Of a DNA stretch of 54,917 bases, positions 37,353 to 45,553 are shown one piece after another. The notes under the pieces were generated by a model. The model saw nothing but the letters and a program-made list of their open reading frames with translations, was not told where the DNA came from and made no database searches. The DNA is from Bacteroidota bacterium (GTDB taxonomy: Bacteria > Bacteroidota > Bacteroidia > Flavobacteriales > Weeksellaceae). Position 1 is the first letter of the stretch; each line of letters starts with the position of its first letter. Made by a program: the position numbers and the translations under genes. Location: positions 1-54,917 of the forward strand of contig JAEXBA010000025.1 in the NCBI GenBank assembly GCA_023457935.1, written 5' to 3'.

Positions 37353-38573
37353 ATGAACATGAAAAAAAGTATTTTCCTGATAGCCGTTACCGCAGGTTTT
37401 CTGTTTTCCTGCAGCAAGACCGAAATCAAGCAGGCCAACGACACGATTAAGTCTGCCGACAGCTTGTTCCGAAGCGCCAATGATGGATTTAAAACGCTGG
37501 ATTCCATCTCACAGATTGTGAAGGATTCTGCAAAATTCAACAAAGTAATTGTTCCTGAAATCAATAAGACAAAGGAAACCGTTGAAAAAGTGATTTCGGA
37601 AAATGCAAAAAGTCTGGATTCAATTAACGCCGTCATCAAAAATTCAACAGAGCAGATCAAAAGAGGCCGTGAAGTCCTTTCCACTGTAGATTCCGCGCGG
37701 GAAGAGCTGAAGAACACCAACAATCCCATTGATGTTCTTTCCACAATTTCGAAAACGATTGATAAAGTTTCAAAACAGGCTAAAGAAAAGCCCAAAAATG
37801 AGAACAGTTCTGCCACCGAACCACAGTCATCACAGCCGGACGCTTCTGTAAAGAATCAGTCAGTATCTCCACCGGCGCAACCTCAGCCTCAACCACAGGT
37901 TCAGACCCAGGAGACACCGGTTTACGATCCGCTGGTAAAAAGTCTGAGAACAGAAATTACTGTGGATGACCTGAATGTTTCACGCGATCAGCTTACCGGA
38001 ATCATCAGAAGAAACGGCGGAGAAATCGTAACCGACAATTACGGAATGCAGGACGGTTTCCGCAGACAGACGATCACTGCAAAAGTCCCTTATCAGTTTT
38101 TTGATGAGCTTTCAAACGCTGTTTCCAGAGATCTGGGAACGGTGAAGACCAAAAACACAGACGTTCAGGGACGCGATTACAGCGCAAACCAAATGTGTGA
38201 TGTAGAAATTACCTTAAGTGAAAACCGCCAGTTCACCGGCAGTGAAAGTATTGCCACCGACAATGCTGAAAAAAATACTGCCGAGGAAAAGAGCTTCACT
38301 GAGAAATTTGGAGTAACAGGAATCATCATCGCTGTGGCTTTGGTGCTGATTCCTCTCATGCTTCTTATTCTTTATCTGATGAACCGGAGCATGAAGAAGA
38401 AAATGGAACAGCTTCAACAGCAGAATAAAAACCGTGAGCAGTATTCTGATCAAAATATACCAAGACATAATAACGGGAACGCTGAAAGTGGAAAACGCAA
38501 TTATTCTGACCCAAACAACAACCAGAATAACGACGGTGACGATCCTTACGCGAAATACAAACCTAAGAACTAA
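37353..38573 (+). CDS. Lipoprotein with DUF4349-like domain
   Basis: Protein of 406 residues. The N-terminus is a lipoprotein signal with lipobox FLFSC (Cys20). Residues about 30-150 are a helical, Lys/Ser/Asp-rich coiled-coil region; 155-190 are Pro/Gln-rich; about 195-290 resemble the DUF4349 domain (TVDDLNVSRDQLTGII, AKVPYQFFDELSNAV). A membrane helix (about 325-345) follows and the tail is Asn/Gln-rich. The presence of both a lipid anchor and a membrane helix is unusual and may mean that the lipobox is not used. Starts at 37353 and 37359 are both possible. Function unknown. Confidence 0.7.
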   Translation: MNMKKSIFLIAVTAGFLFSCSKTEIKQANDTIKSADSLFRSANDGFKTLDSISQIVKDSAKFNKVIVPEINKTKETVEKVISENAKSLDSINAVIKNSTEQIKRGREVLSTVDSAREELKNTNNPIDVLSTISKTIDKVSKQAKEKPKNENSSATEPQSSQPDASVKNQSVSPPAQPQPQPQVQTQETPVYDPLVKSLRTEITVDDLNVSRDQLTGIIRRNGGEIVTDNYGMQDGFRRQTITAKVPYQFFDELSNAVSRDLGTVKTKNTDVQGRDYSANQMCDVEITLSENRQFTGSESIATDNAEKNTAEEKSFTEKFGVTGIIIAVALVLIPLMLLILYLMNRSMKKKMEQLQQQNKNREQYSDQNIPRHNNGNAESGKRNYSDPNNNQNNDGDDPYAKYKPKN

Positions 38574-38579
38574 CAGTAT

Positions 38580-38610
38580 AAAGGCTGATTCAATGAAATT
38601 AGCCTTTTTT
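38580..38610 (+). terminator. Terminator of the DUF4349-like gene
   Basis: AAAGGCTGATT (38580-38590) pairs with AATTAGCCTTT (38597-38607) with one G-T pair, followed by T residues. Confidence 0.8.
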
Positions 38611-38623
38611 ACTGTAACAGAAA

Positions 38624-39697
38624 TTATTTATGATCGGATAAGGCATAAACTGCAAAGCTGGCCAGCCAGTGATCGCCGCCATAATTGCCTTTGAATACCA
38701 AAGGCAGTGCGTTGACCAGAAATTTGTCGGCCGTTTCTTTAAACTGTTTGCCCAGCCGGTGGTTTTCAGGTAAAGCTTCCGCAACGCCGTTCATACACCA
38801 CGCGCGCGTAAAAGAAAGCCCAACCAAATGAACAGTCTGATAATCGTTGATATCACTGATTACCGGAATCTGCGATATGTTCGCGACGCTTCTTTTGTCA
38901 TAAAATTTACCAATCCACTTCCGGAACTCATTCTGAGGTAAAATCCGGCGCATCAGATCCGCAATCTGCAGACTTGGCGAGAAAAAATCGCTGCCGTCCG
39001 GTTCCAGATAAGCCGGTGCTTTTTCGTCTTCCAGATAAAAATATCTGCTTTTATCAATGAGCTGCTGTTCAAAACTTGAATCTCCGGTTGCTCTTGCCCA
39101 GTCAATAGCAAAAGCCATGGCAAAAGCAGAATTGGGGTGAACACCGGTGCGGTTCGGGTACGTCTGTTTCGGCAGATACTCCTTCCACATCATTACAATT
39201 TCATCTGTAAGCGGTTTCAGGTTCTGATGCCACACTTTTGCTTTCGGGTGATCCCATTGCGACAGTTCTTCATCCAGTTTCAGCAGCCATGCCCAACCGT
39301 ATGTTCTCTCAAAATTCTTGGCGACCTGAAATTTGGTAAAATAACGGGCTTCTTCCTTAATTTTTTCCGGAGAAAAGGATTTGTCAAGATTTTTCACAAT
39401 TTCATCGAACTGCGGAATATTGGGATTGGTTTTAAGAAGCCGGATCAGCATCCAGTGGCCGTGAACCGAAGAATGCCAGTCGAAACAGCCATAAAAGCTC
39501 GGGTGAAGCTGTTTCGGTGTCATCACAGCGTCGGTTGCGGTATTGATAACATGAGCAGTTTTATTGGGATACTCCTGATTCATGCAGTTCAGCGGTTTCT
39601 CTGCAAGCATTTTCGCCACCTCATCGGTTAATGTAGGAATCTGCTGTCCAAAAGCACTGACAGACATGAAAGACAGCAAAACAAGTATCCTTTTCAT
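38624..39697 (-). CDS. DUF2891 family secreted protein
   Basis: Exported protein of 357 residues with a signal peptide ending near AFGQQ (19). The strongly conserved-looking segment YGCFDWHSSVHGHWMLIRL (residues about 69-87) with many Trp and His residues is the DUF2891 signature. The fold is expected to be an alpha/alpha toroid like many glycosidases, but no activity is established. It is a single gene on the minus strand, convergent with the DUF4349-like gene and sharing the terminator region. Confidence 0.8.
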   Translation of the reverse strand: MKRILVLLSFMSVSAFGQQIPTLTDEVAKMLAEKPLNCMNQEYPNKTAHVINTATDAVMTPKQLHPSFYGCFDWHSSVHGHWMLIRLLKTNPNIPQFDEIVKNLDKSFSPEKIKEEARYFTKFQVAKNFERTYGWAWLLKLDEELSQWDHPKAKVWHQNLKPLTDEIVMMWKEYLPKQTYPNRTGVHPNSAFAMAFAIDWARATGDSSFEQQLIDKSRYFYLEDEKAPAYLEPDGSDFFSPSLQIADLMRRILPQNEFRKWIGKFYDKRSVANISQIPVISDINDYQTVHLVGLSFTRAWCMNGVAEALPENHRLGKQFKETADKFLVNALPLVFKGNYGGDHWLASFAVYALSDHK

Positions 39698-39712
39698 TTC
39701 GTTATTTTAACC

Positions 39713-39749
39713 AAAAATAAAAAATCCTTTCAAAAATATTGAAAGGATT
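39713..39749 (-). terminator. Terminator after the 125-residue unknown
   Basis: On the minus strand AATCCTTTCAA (39749-39739) pairs with TTGAAAGGATT (39733-39723), then a T-rich run. It ends the transcript of the gene at 39771-40148. Confidence 0.85.
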
Positions 39750-39770
39750 ATCATAAATAATTATGCTTGT

Positions 39771-40148
39771 CTATTCTCCAAAGTGAGATTTTACAGTTTC
39801 CAGAACCTGTCCTTCGCTCATCTGCTGTGATGAATCCAAGGTGATCTTTAAGTTTTTAAACTGCGCAGTATCCTGAAGATACGCTTTCAGTTCTTCCTGA
39901 ATGCGTCCCGGACCGGTAATGAAAAGTTCTTCAGTATTCTCCAGCGCCTTGTCTATTTCCTTGAAGAATTTAGTTTTTGTGGTCTGTTCAGAATTGTTTC
40001 CGGCATTTTCGCTGGAGTTTCCGTGCTGCTTTTCATGCCTGAAAGTATCGCAGACAGAAAATTCTGTAACATTCTGTGTATCATGGTTTCTTACGAGTAC
40101 CGCTTTTTCCGAATCGAGCCAAACGCCCGCCAATCTTGAATTTTTCAT
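39771..40148 (-). CDS. Small unrecognised protein, possibly release-factor-like fold
   Basis: A 125-residue cytoplasmic protein. The N-terminal RLAGVWLDSEKAVLVRN and the segment FITGPGRIQEELKAYL resemble parts of the eRF1/Dom34-related (baeRF) fold, in which a strand-turn-helix with GPG precedes a helix. The match is short, so this is a weak suggestion. A polar Asn/Ser/Thr linker separates the two parts. It has a terminator and stands upstream of a small membrane protein gene on the same strand. Function unknown. Confidence 0.5.
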   Translation of the reverse strand: MKNSRLAGVWLDSEKAVLVRNHDTQNVTEFSVCDTFRHEKQHGNSSENAGNNSEQTTKTKFFKEIDKALENTEELFITGPGRIQEELKAYLQDTAQFKNLKITLDSSQQMSEGQVLETVKSHFGE

Positions 40149-40236
40149 AATGTATTGATTTAATGTTATGTTTGAATCAACAACAATAATGCAAAGCGGC
40201 TGTTAATGGATGTTAAATAACCGGATAACTTTTTAA

Positions 40237-40488
40237 TCAGTATGTAGGAAGCTTTACTGTTCCTGAATCAATGAGGAAAAATCCCACAAAGGCAAGAATC
40301 AGAAGCAGAGCATAGATTGCAGTTGTGGTTTTGTTTCCTTTTGCTGCTGAAATGACAGTAAGACCGATAATTCCGACGGCAAGAAGAACAATCTTCATGT
40401 TGATTTCTTTAAGAAATACCGAAGCTACGATCGCGAGCAGGGAAAGAACATGTAAAATACGTTCTCTTTTTAAAATGTATGCTTTCAT
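40237..40488 (-). CDS. Small membrane protein of unknown function
   Basis: An 83-residue protein with three hydrophobic segments (about 12-27, 31-47 and 57-74) and a basic N-terminus. No motif is recognised. The spacing of 88 bp to the next gene downstream and the terminator at 40502-40530 upstream suggest its own transcript. It is too short and hydrophobic for assignment by reading alone. Confidence 0.6.
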   Translation of the reverse strand: MKAYILKRERILHVLSLLAIVASVFLKEINMKIVLLAVGIIGLTVISAAKGNKTTTAIYALLLILAFVGFFLIDSGTVKLPTY

Positions 40489-40501
40489 GGTTCAAAAATA
40501 G

Positions 40502-40530
40502 AAAATCCTTCCCGAAGGAAGGGTTTTTTT
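40502..40530 (-). terminator. Terminator of the acyl-CoA dehydrogenase operon
   Basis: CCTTCC (40522-40517 on the minus strand) pairs with GGAAGG (40512-40507) around a TTCG tetraloop and is followed by ATTTTC. It ends the transcript of the two genes at 40529-42049. Confidence 0.85.
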
Positions 40531-40891
40531 ATTTCATACTGATGATTTTATCCACCACATATTTGGTATTTCCTCTCCACGGAAGTGCACCGTTATATTC
40601 TTTGTAATGAAGGTCAAAATGTTTACCGCTGTTGTTTTCAAGCTGTTGGAAAACCTTGGGATCGTCCACAGAGAACTCGAATTCGTAACTGGTTAATCCG
40701 CCTGTTTTACCGCGTCCAAAACCTTCCTGTATGATTTTACCTTCATAAGTCTTGAAAATGTAACCTTTATTTACAGCGTAATTCAGATAGCCGGATTTTA
40801 CGCCTTCGCCGAATACGAAATAGTACTTATACCAGACAAAAACGCCCAGAAAAAGCAGCAGAACCGAAAGAATAATCCAAAAATATTTCAT
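40529..40891 (-). CDS. Membrane-anchored unknown protein
   Basis: A 120-residue protein with one N-terminal membrane helix (5-22) and an extracytoplasmic domain with GYIFKTYEGKI, SYEFEFSV and the ending KYVVDKIISMK. Proteins like this are often labelled 6-phosphogluconate dehydrogenase in Bacteroidota genomes, but no nucleotide-binding or catalytic motif exists and the length is a quarter of that enzyme, so I do not accept the label. It lies 15 bp downstream of the acyl-CoA dehydrogenase. Confidence 0.65.
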   Translation of the reverse strand: MKYFWIILSVLLLFLGVFVWYKYYFVFGEGVKSGYLNYAVNKGYIFKTYEGKIIQEGFGRGKTGGLTSYEFEFSVDDPKVFQQLENNSGKHFDLHYKEYNGALPWRGNTKYVVDKIISMK

Positions 40892-40906
40892 GGTTTAAAT
40901 CTCGTA

Positions 40907-42049
40907 TTACTTCTTAGCGATGGAACGCGAAATTACAATCTTCTGAATTTCGGATGTTCCCTCGTAAATCTGAGTGATTTTTGCGTCGCGCATCATTCTT
41001 TCCACATGGTATTCTTTCACATAACCGTAACCACCGTGAATCTGAACCGCTTCAACGGCAGTATCCATCGCAACCTGTGAAGAATACAGTTTTGCCATAG
41101 CGCCGCTTTCAGAGATATCTTTTCCTTCATCTTTTTCAACCGCAGCTTTAAAGCACAGCATTCTTGCAGCTGTAATCTGGGTTGCCATATCTGCAAGTTT
41201 GAAAGCAATAGCCTGGTGGTTGATGATTTCAGTACCGAACGCTTTTCTTTCTTTTGCATATTTAAGAGCAAGTTCATAAGCTCCGGATGCAATTCCTAAT
41301 GCCTGTGAAGCAATACCGATACGGCCGCCATTCAGAACGCCCATTGCGAAGTTAAATCCAAAACCGTCTTCACCGATTCTGTTTTCCTTCGGAACCTTCA
41401 CATCAGTAAACAGCAAGGAATGCGTGTCGCTTCCGCGGATTCCCAGTTTGTCTTCTTTCGGACCGATTTCGAAACCTTCCCAACCTCTTTCAACAATAAA
41501 TGCATTGATTCCTTTATGTTTCTTTTCAGGATCAGTCTGGGCAATCACAACATAATAAGTTGCGTTTCCGCCATTTGTAATCCAGTTTTTAGTTCCGTTA
41601 AGAAGATAGTGGTCGCCCATATCCACAGCAGTCGTTTTTTGCGAGGTCGCATCAGAGCCTGCTTCCGGTTCTGAAAGCGCAAATGCACCAATTACTTCAC
41701 CGCTGGCAAGAGGAGCCAGATATTTCATTTTCTGCTCTTCGTTACAGTATTTTTCCAAACCTGCACATACCAAAGAGTTGTTTACGGACATTACTACGGC
41801 TGCAGAGGCGTCCACTTTTGCAATTTCTTCCATTGCCAGTACGTAGGAAACGGAATCCATTCCGGCGCCTCCATATTTAGGGTCTACCATCATTCCCAGG
41901 AAACCCATTTCCCCCATCTTTTTTACCTGTTCATGCGGAAACTTCTGGTCGCGGTCTCTGTCTATTACGCCCGGTAATAACTCGTTTTGTGCAAAATCCC
42001 TAGCTGCCTGCTGAATCATCAGGTGTTCTTCAGATAAATTAAAGTTCAT
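40907..42049 (-). CDS. Acyl-CoA dehydrogenase, short-chain type
   Basis: FAD-dependent acyl-CoA dehydrogenase of 380 residues for the first oxidation of fatty-acid beta-oxidation. Motifs are FALSEPEAGSDA and WITNGG (flavin binding), HQAIAFKLADMATQ, and the C-terminal QIYEGTSEIQKIVISR, whose Glu is the catalytic base placed as in short- and medium-chain enzymes. It is divergent from a long-chain acyl-CoA synthetase 134 bp away, so both may be regulated together for fatty-acid use. Chain length cannot be fixed from sequence. Confidence 0.94.
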   Translation of the reverse strand: MNFNLSEEHLMIQQAARDFAQNELLPGVIDRDRDQKFPHEQVKKMGEMGFLGMMVDPKYGGAGMDSVSYVLAMEEIAKVDASAAVVMSVNNSLVCAGLEKYCNEEQKMKYLAPLASGEVIGAFALSEPEAGSDATSQKTTAVDMGDHYLLNGTKNWITNGGNATYYVVIAQTDPEKKHKGINAFIVERGWEGFEIGPKEDKLGIRGSDTHSLLFTDVKVPKENRIGEDGFGFNFAMGVLNGGRIGIASQALGIASGAYELALKYAKERKAFGTEIINHQAIAFKLADMATQITAARMLCFKAAVEKDEGKDISESGAMAKLYSSQVAMDTAVEAVQIHGGYGYVKEYHVERMMRDAKITQIYEGTSEIQKIVISRSIAKK

Positions 42050-42183
42050 AAATGTGATATAATAGTTTGGTGTAAAATTACGATTTTTAGCATAATGAAG
42101 AAAAAATTAATTTTTGATGCACTCAAAAAAATTTCTACTTTTACAAATAATGCAATTTTTAACGAAAATTTAATATACCATTT

Positions 42184-43959
42184 ATGTCAATAAGAAGATT
42201 ATTTGATTTTGCACATCATGCAGCTGCAAAATATCCGCAAGATGTGATGTTCGCAACGAAATATCACGGAGAATGGGAAAAAATCTCCAGCGCAGATTAT
42301 ATCAACATGGCGAACAAACTTTCCCGCGGAATCCTGAAGCTGGGAATTAAGCCGGGCGACAAAATCGCAATGATTACCACGGCCACAAGAACAGAATGGG
42401 CCGTTACCGATCTTGGACTTCTGCAGATTGGTGTTGTAACAGTACCGGTTTATCCAACTATTTCAGCGGATGACTACGAGTATATTTTTAATATCGCCGA
42501 AGTAAAATACTGCTTCGTATCAGACAAAGGTCTTCTGGATAAAGTTAACGCCGCAAAACCAAATATTCCTTCTCTGCAGGGAGTTTTTACCTTTGATAAT
42601 ATCGAAGGCGCTGCCAACTGGAAAGAAGTACTGGATCTGGGTTCGGATATTGCAACACAGTCTGAAGTGGAAGATATTTCCAAAACCATCAATCCTGAAG
42701 ATCTTGCCACCATTATTTTCACGTCCGGAACTACCGGAAAACCGAAAGGCGTGATGCTTTCGCACCATAATATCGTGTCGAATGTACTGGCTTCCGACCA
42801 CAGAATACCGAGAAAGAGAAGTCTGGATTACAAGGAAACAAAAGTCTTAAGCTTCCTTCCGATCTGTCATATTTTTGAAAGAATGCTTTTCTATCTTTTC
42901 CAGTTCAACGGTTTCTCTATTTATTTTGCCGAATCGATTGAGAAAATGGGCGATAACATCAAGGAAGTAAAACCTCATTACATGAGTGTGGTTCCGCGCC
43001 TTGTTGAAAAAGTGTACGACAAGATTTATGATAAAGGAACTTCTGCCGGAGGACTGAAAGCTAAAATTTTCCTTTGGGCTCTTGGCGTGAATAAAGCCAA
43101 AGCAAAAATCGGAAAACCGTCCGGACTTAAAGAGATTATTGCCGACAAACTGGTTTTCAAGAAATGGAGAGAAGGTTTGGGCGGAGAACTGGTGACACTG
43201 GTTTCCGGATCGGCTGCTCTTTCGGAAAGACTGAACAGACTTTTCCAAAACGCCGGTATCCCGATTCTGGAAGGTTACGGTTTAACAGAAACTTCGCCCG
43301 TAATTTCGGTGAACTCCTTTGACCGACTTAAAATGGGGACTGTCGGTCATCCTTTAGACAATCTTGATGTTAAGATCCAGGCAGACGGTGAAATTACCGT
43401 GAAAGGCCCGTCCGTTTTTAAAGGATATTACAAAAATGAGGAACTCACCAAAGAAGCATTCACTGAAGACGGTTATTTCAAAACCGGCGACATTGGCCAT
43501 ATCGACAGTGAAGGGTTCCTTAAAATTACTGACCGTAAGAAGGAAATGTTCAAAACATCAGGCGGTAAATATGTTGCGCCTCAGGTCATTGAAAACCTGG
43601 CAAAAGCATCTAAATTTATCGAGCAGATTATGGTAGTTGGTGACGGCGAAAAAATGCCTACTGCACTGGTACAGCCGGATTTCAATTTCGCGCAGCACTG
43701 GGCAGAAAGACATCATCTCAAAATAGGAACAACACCGGAAGAAATTGCGAAAAGCAAGGAACTGAAAGACCGTATCGAAAAAGAAATCGATTATCTTAAC
43801 ACAAAACTCGGAAGCTGGGAACAGGTAAAAAGAATTGAGCTCACGCCTGAAGTATGGAGCATTGAAGACGGCCTCCTTACTCCTACTCTGAAATTGAAAC
43901 GTAAAGCCATCAAAGAAAAATTCATCGATCTTTACAACAAAATGTACGGATACGAATAA
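42184..43959 (+). CDS. Long-chain fatty acid:CoA ligase
   Basis: AMP-forming acyl-CoA synthetase of 591 residues, long-chain type. The ATP-binding loop FTSGTTGKPKG, the LEGYGLTETSP motif, YFKTGDIG and GRKKEMFKTSGGKYVAP-like segment (DRKKEMFKTSGG) are present; the C-terminal extension is as in the FAA1/FadD-related family. It activates long-chain fatty acids for degradation or lipid recycling and stands divergent from an acyl-CoA dehydrogenase, a sensible pair for fatty-acid use. A strong terminator follows. Confidence 0.92.
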   Translation: MSIRRLFDFAHHAAAKYPQDVMFATKYHGEWEKISSADYINMANKLSRGILKLGIKPGDKIAMITTATRTEWAVTDLGLLQIGVVTVPVYPTISADDYEYIFNIAEVKYCFVSDKGLLDKVNAAKPNIPSLQGVFTFDNIEGAANWKEVLDLGSDIATQSEVEDISKTINPEDLATIIFTSGTTGKPKGVMLSHHNIVSNVLASDHRIPRKRSLDYKETKVLSFLPICHIFERMLFYLFQFNGFSIYFAESIEKMGDNIKEVKPHYMSVVPRLVEKVYDKIYDKGTSAGGLKAKIFLWALGVNKAKAKIGKPSGLKEIIADKLVFKKWREGLGGELVTLVSGSAALSERLNRLFQNAGIPILEGYGLTETSPVISVNSFDRLKMGTVGHPLDNLDVKIQADGEITVKGPSVFKGYYKNEELTKEAFTEDGYFKTGDIGHIDSEGFLKITDRKKEMFKTSGGKYVAPQVIENLAKASKFIEQIMVVGDGEKMPTALVQPDFNFAQHWAERHHLKIGTTPEEIAKSKELKDRIEKEIDYLNTKLGSWEQVKRIELTPEVWSIEDGLLTPTLKLKRKAIKEKFIDLYNKMYGYE

Positions 43960-43964
43960 TTTGC

Positions 43965-43993
43965 AACCCGGTGAAAACCGGGTTTTATTTTTT
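43965..43993 (+). terminator. Terminator after the acyl-CoA ligase
   Basis: AACCCGGT (43965-43972) pairs with ACCGGGTT (43977-43984) around a GAAA tetraloop, followed by a T-rich run. It lies only 16 bp before the next start. Confidence 0.9.
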
Positions 43994-43999
43994 CTGAAT

Positions 44000-45088
44000 A
44001 TGAAAAATCCACTTTTTTTTCTGCTTTTCCTGTTCCTGGCAAATTGCGTTTTCTCACAGAATATTCTTGAAAACTCCAGCCAGTTTGATAAACTGCTGTC
44101 AAAGCATAATGTCTGGGGAGAAAAAATTCAACTGGGCACAAGCAGTAAAGGAAAACCTATTTACGCCTATTATTATAACAAAGGCGGATCGGAAACGGCC
44201 ATGGTTCTTGCCGGAGTTCACGGTTCGGAGTTTTATGGTGTTGATGTGGCTTACGAAGTGAAGAAAAGACTTGATCAGAAAAAAGTAAAAAAATCAAAAT
44301 GGAAAATCCTGCTAATTCCTGAACTTTTTCCAGACAATGTAGAAAAAGGGAGAAATCATCCGTTCAGCATTAATTACGGCAGAAAAACCTGTGAAGTATG
44401 CCACGGACAGGATTCCGACTGCAGCTTCTGTTCAGATCCCAACCGTCAGATGCCCTGTATCAACACTTATTTTAAGCCGGGCGATACGCTGTCGTGTTTC
44501 AATGAAAAAATCGAGACAGAAAATCAGATTTTGCTCTATTTAACGCAAAAATTCAATCCCGACAGAACCGTTTCTATTCACTGCAAGAACAGTTCGGGGT
44601 TAGAAGAAATCGGTATTTATGCTGACCCGAAAACCGGCGTCAACAATACGGCTTTGGGCTTTCAGAGTGATGCTTTTCTTGCTCTCGAAATGGCATTCAA
44701 GGTAAAAGAAAGAGGCGGCACCATCTTTGGGAATTTTATTAATGAAAAAATAAAAGTGGTGAATGACAGTATCGAAATTCAGAAGGTCTCTTATCTGAAT
44801 CCGATTTATCCGCAGGATCCACCCGCAAATTTCAAAGGTGAAAATCAAATCCGCAGCTACGAAACGAACGGCGGAAAAGTGACCTACGGAACCTGGGCTA
44901 GTTCAGAAATCCGTGACGGAAACAAGCGGCTTCTTAAGAAAGCGGCAACTTTGATAACAGTAGAAATGCCTCAGTTTTATTATTTCTTTGATGAAAAAGA
45001 CAATCCCGAAACAGTAAGACTACGCGAACTCAAACAGAACACTTCTGCCTATGCCGATGCAATAACAGAGGTTTTTCTGAAAGAATAG
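44000..45088 (+). CDS. Secreted M14-family zinc peptidase with a CxxC-CxxC insert
   Basis: Exported zinc peptidase of 362 residues from the ATG at 44000; the in-frame ATG at 43961 would place thirteen residues encoded by the terminator hairpin before the signal peptide. The signal ends near residue 19 (VFSQ). The M14 zinc motif HGSE is at 74-77, a third His at 194 (SIHCKN), a substrate arginine at 149 and a catalytic Glu322 in TVEMP, arranged as in MpaA-like members. Unusual is a C-x2-C-x6-C-x2-C cluster at 131-144, between the first zinc site and Arg149, which could form a structural zinc knuckle. It probably trims cell-wall peptides or other periplasmic peptides; that is inferred. Confidence 0.82.
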   Translation: MKNPLFFLLFLFLANCVFSQNILENSSQFDKLLSKHNVWGEKIQLGTSSKGKPIYAYYYNKGGSETAMVLAGVHGSEFYGVDVAYEVKKRLDQKKVKKSKWKILLIPELFPDNVEKGRNHPFSINYGRKTCEVCHGQDSDCSFCSDPNRQMPCINTYFKPGDTLSCFNEKIETENQILLYLTQKFNPDRTVSIHCKNSSGLEEIGIYADPKTGVNNTALGFQSDAFLALEMAFKVKERGGTIFGNFINEKIKVVNDSIEIQKVSYLNPIYPQDPPANFKGENQIRSYETNGGKVTYGTWASSEIRDGNKRLLKKAATLITVEMPQFYYFFDEKDNPETVRLRELKQNTSAYADAITEVFLKE

Positions 45089-45095
45089 TGAGAGA

Positions 45096-45389
45096 TTATT
45101 GACAGGTAATACGGTACTGGAATTCTTCTTTTTTAGTATTTCCGTTAGGCATAACCTCCGTCGAAATCACTCCTTCTTCCCCTAATGTTCCATCCTTTGC
45201 ACAGTCGTCGGAATTATAGGCAACAGCATTTCCTATGGCGTTCCAATAGGTAGTGGCAACCAAAGTGTTGCTGGTGCCCTGATATTCTGCTGTGCGTTCC
45301 CATCTTGTCTGGGTACAGTCGCACCCGTCATTACTGCTGCTGCATGAAGCTAAAAGAATAAAAACCGGTAATGCAAGTAACTTTTTCAT
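45096..45389 (-). CDS. Small Cys-rich lipoprotein
   Basis: A 97-residue protein with a lipoprotein signal (lipobox LLASC, Cys16) followed by SSSNDGCDC. The mature domain contains further cysteines at about 63 and 96, and aromatic residues in a beta-type pattern (YRITCQ at the end). Similar short lipoproteins are common in Flavobacteria and uncharacterised. It converges with the M14 peptidase gene, stop codons 7 bp apart, and is divergent from the E1 gene. Confidence 0.7.
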   Translation of the reverse strand: MKKLLALPVFILLASCSSSNDGCDCTQTRWERTAEYQGTSNTLVATTYWNAIGNAVAYNSDDCAKDGTLGEEGVISTEVMPNGNTKKEEFQYRITCQ

Positions 45390-45539
45390 ATCTTTTTGTT
45401 TTTTGATTTTAAAAACTGAACAAAAACATGACCACTATCGCAGGAAATGTAAATTATGTAAAAACTCAGGTAAAATAAGACTGTTTTTTACGGATTAACT
45501 TTTAAATCTGGAGTATTTTTATTCCTTAACTAAAATCAG

Positions 45540-45547
45540 TATTTTTG
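45540..45547 (+). promoter_or_regulatory. -7 element of the E1 gene with almost no leader
   Basis: TATTTTTG ends 6 bp before the ATG at 45554, so transcription would begin at or within a base or two of the start codon. No good -33 TTG is visible at the normal distance, which lowers confidence. Confidence 0.4.
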
Positions 45548-45553
45548 TGAACT

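Noticed and set aside
40529..40891. Naming the 120-residue membrane protein 6-phosphogluconate dehydrogenase
   Set aside because: No Rossmann motif or catalytic residues; the length is a quarter of the enzyme. The label often given to such proteins looks like an annotation error.
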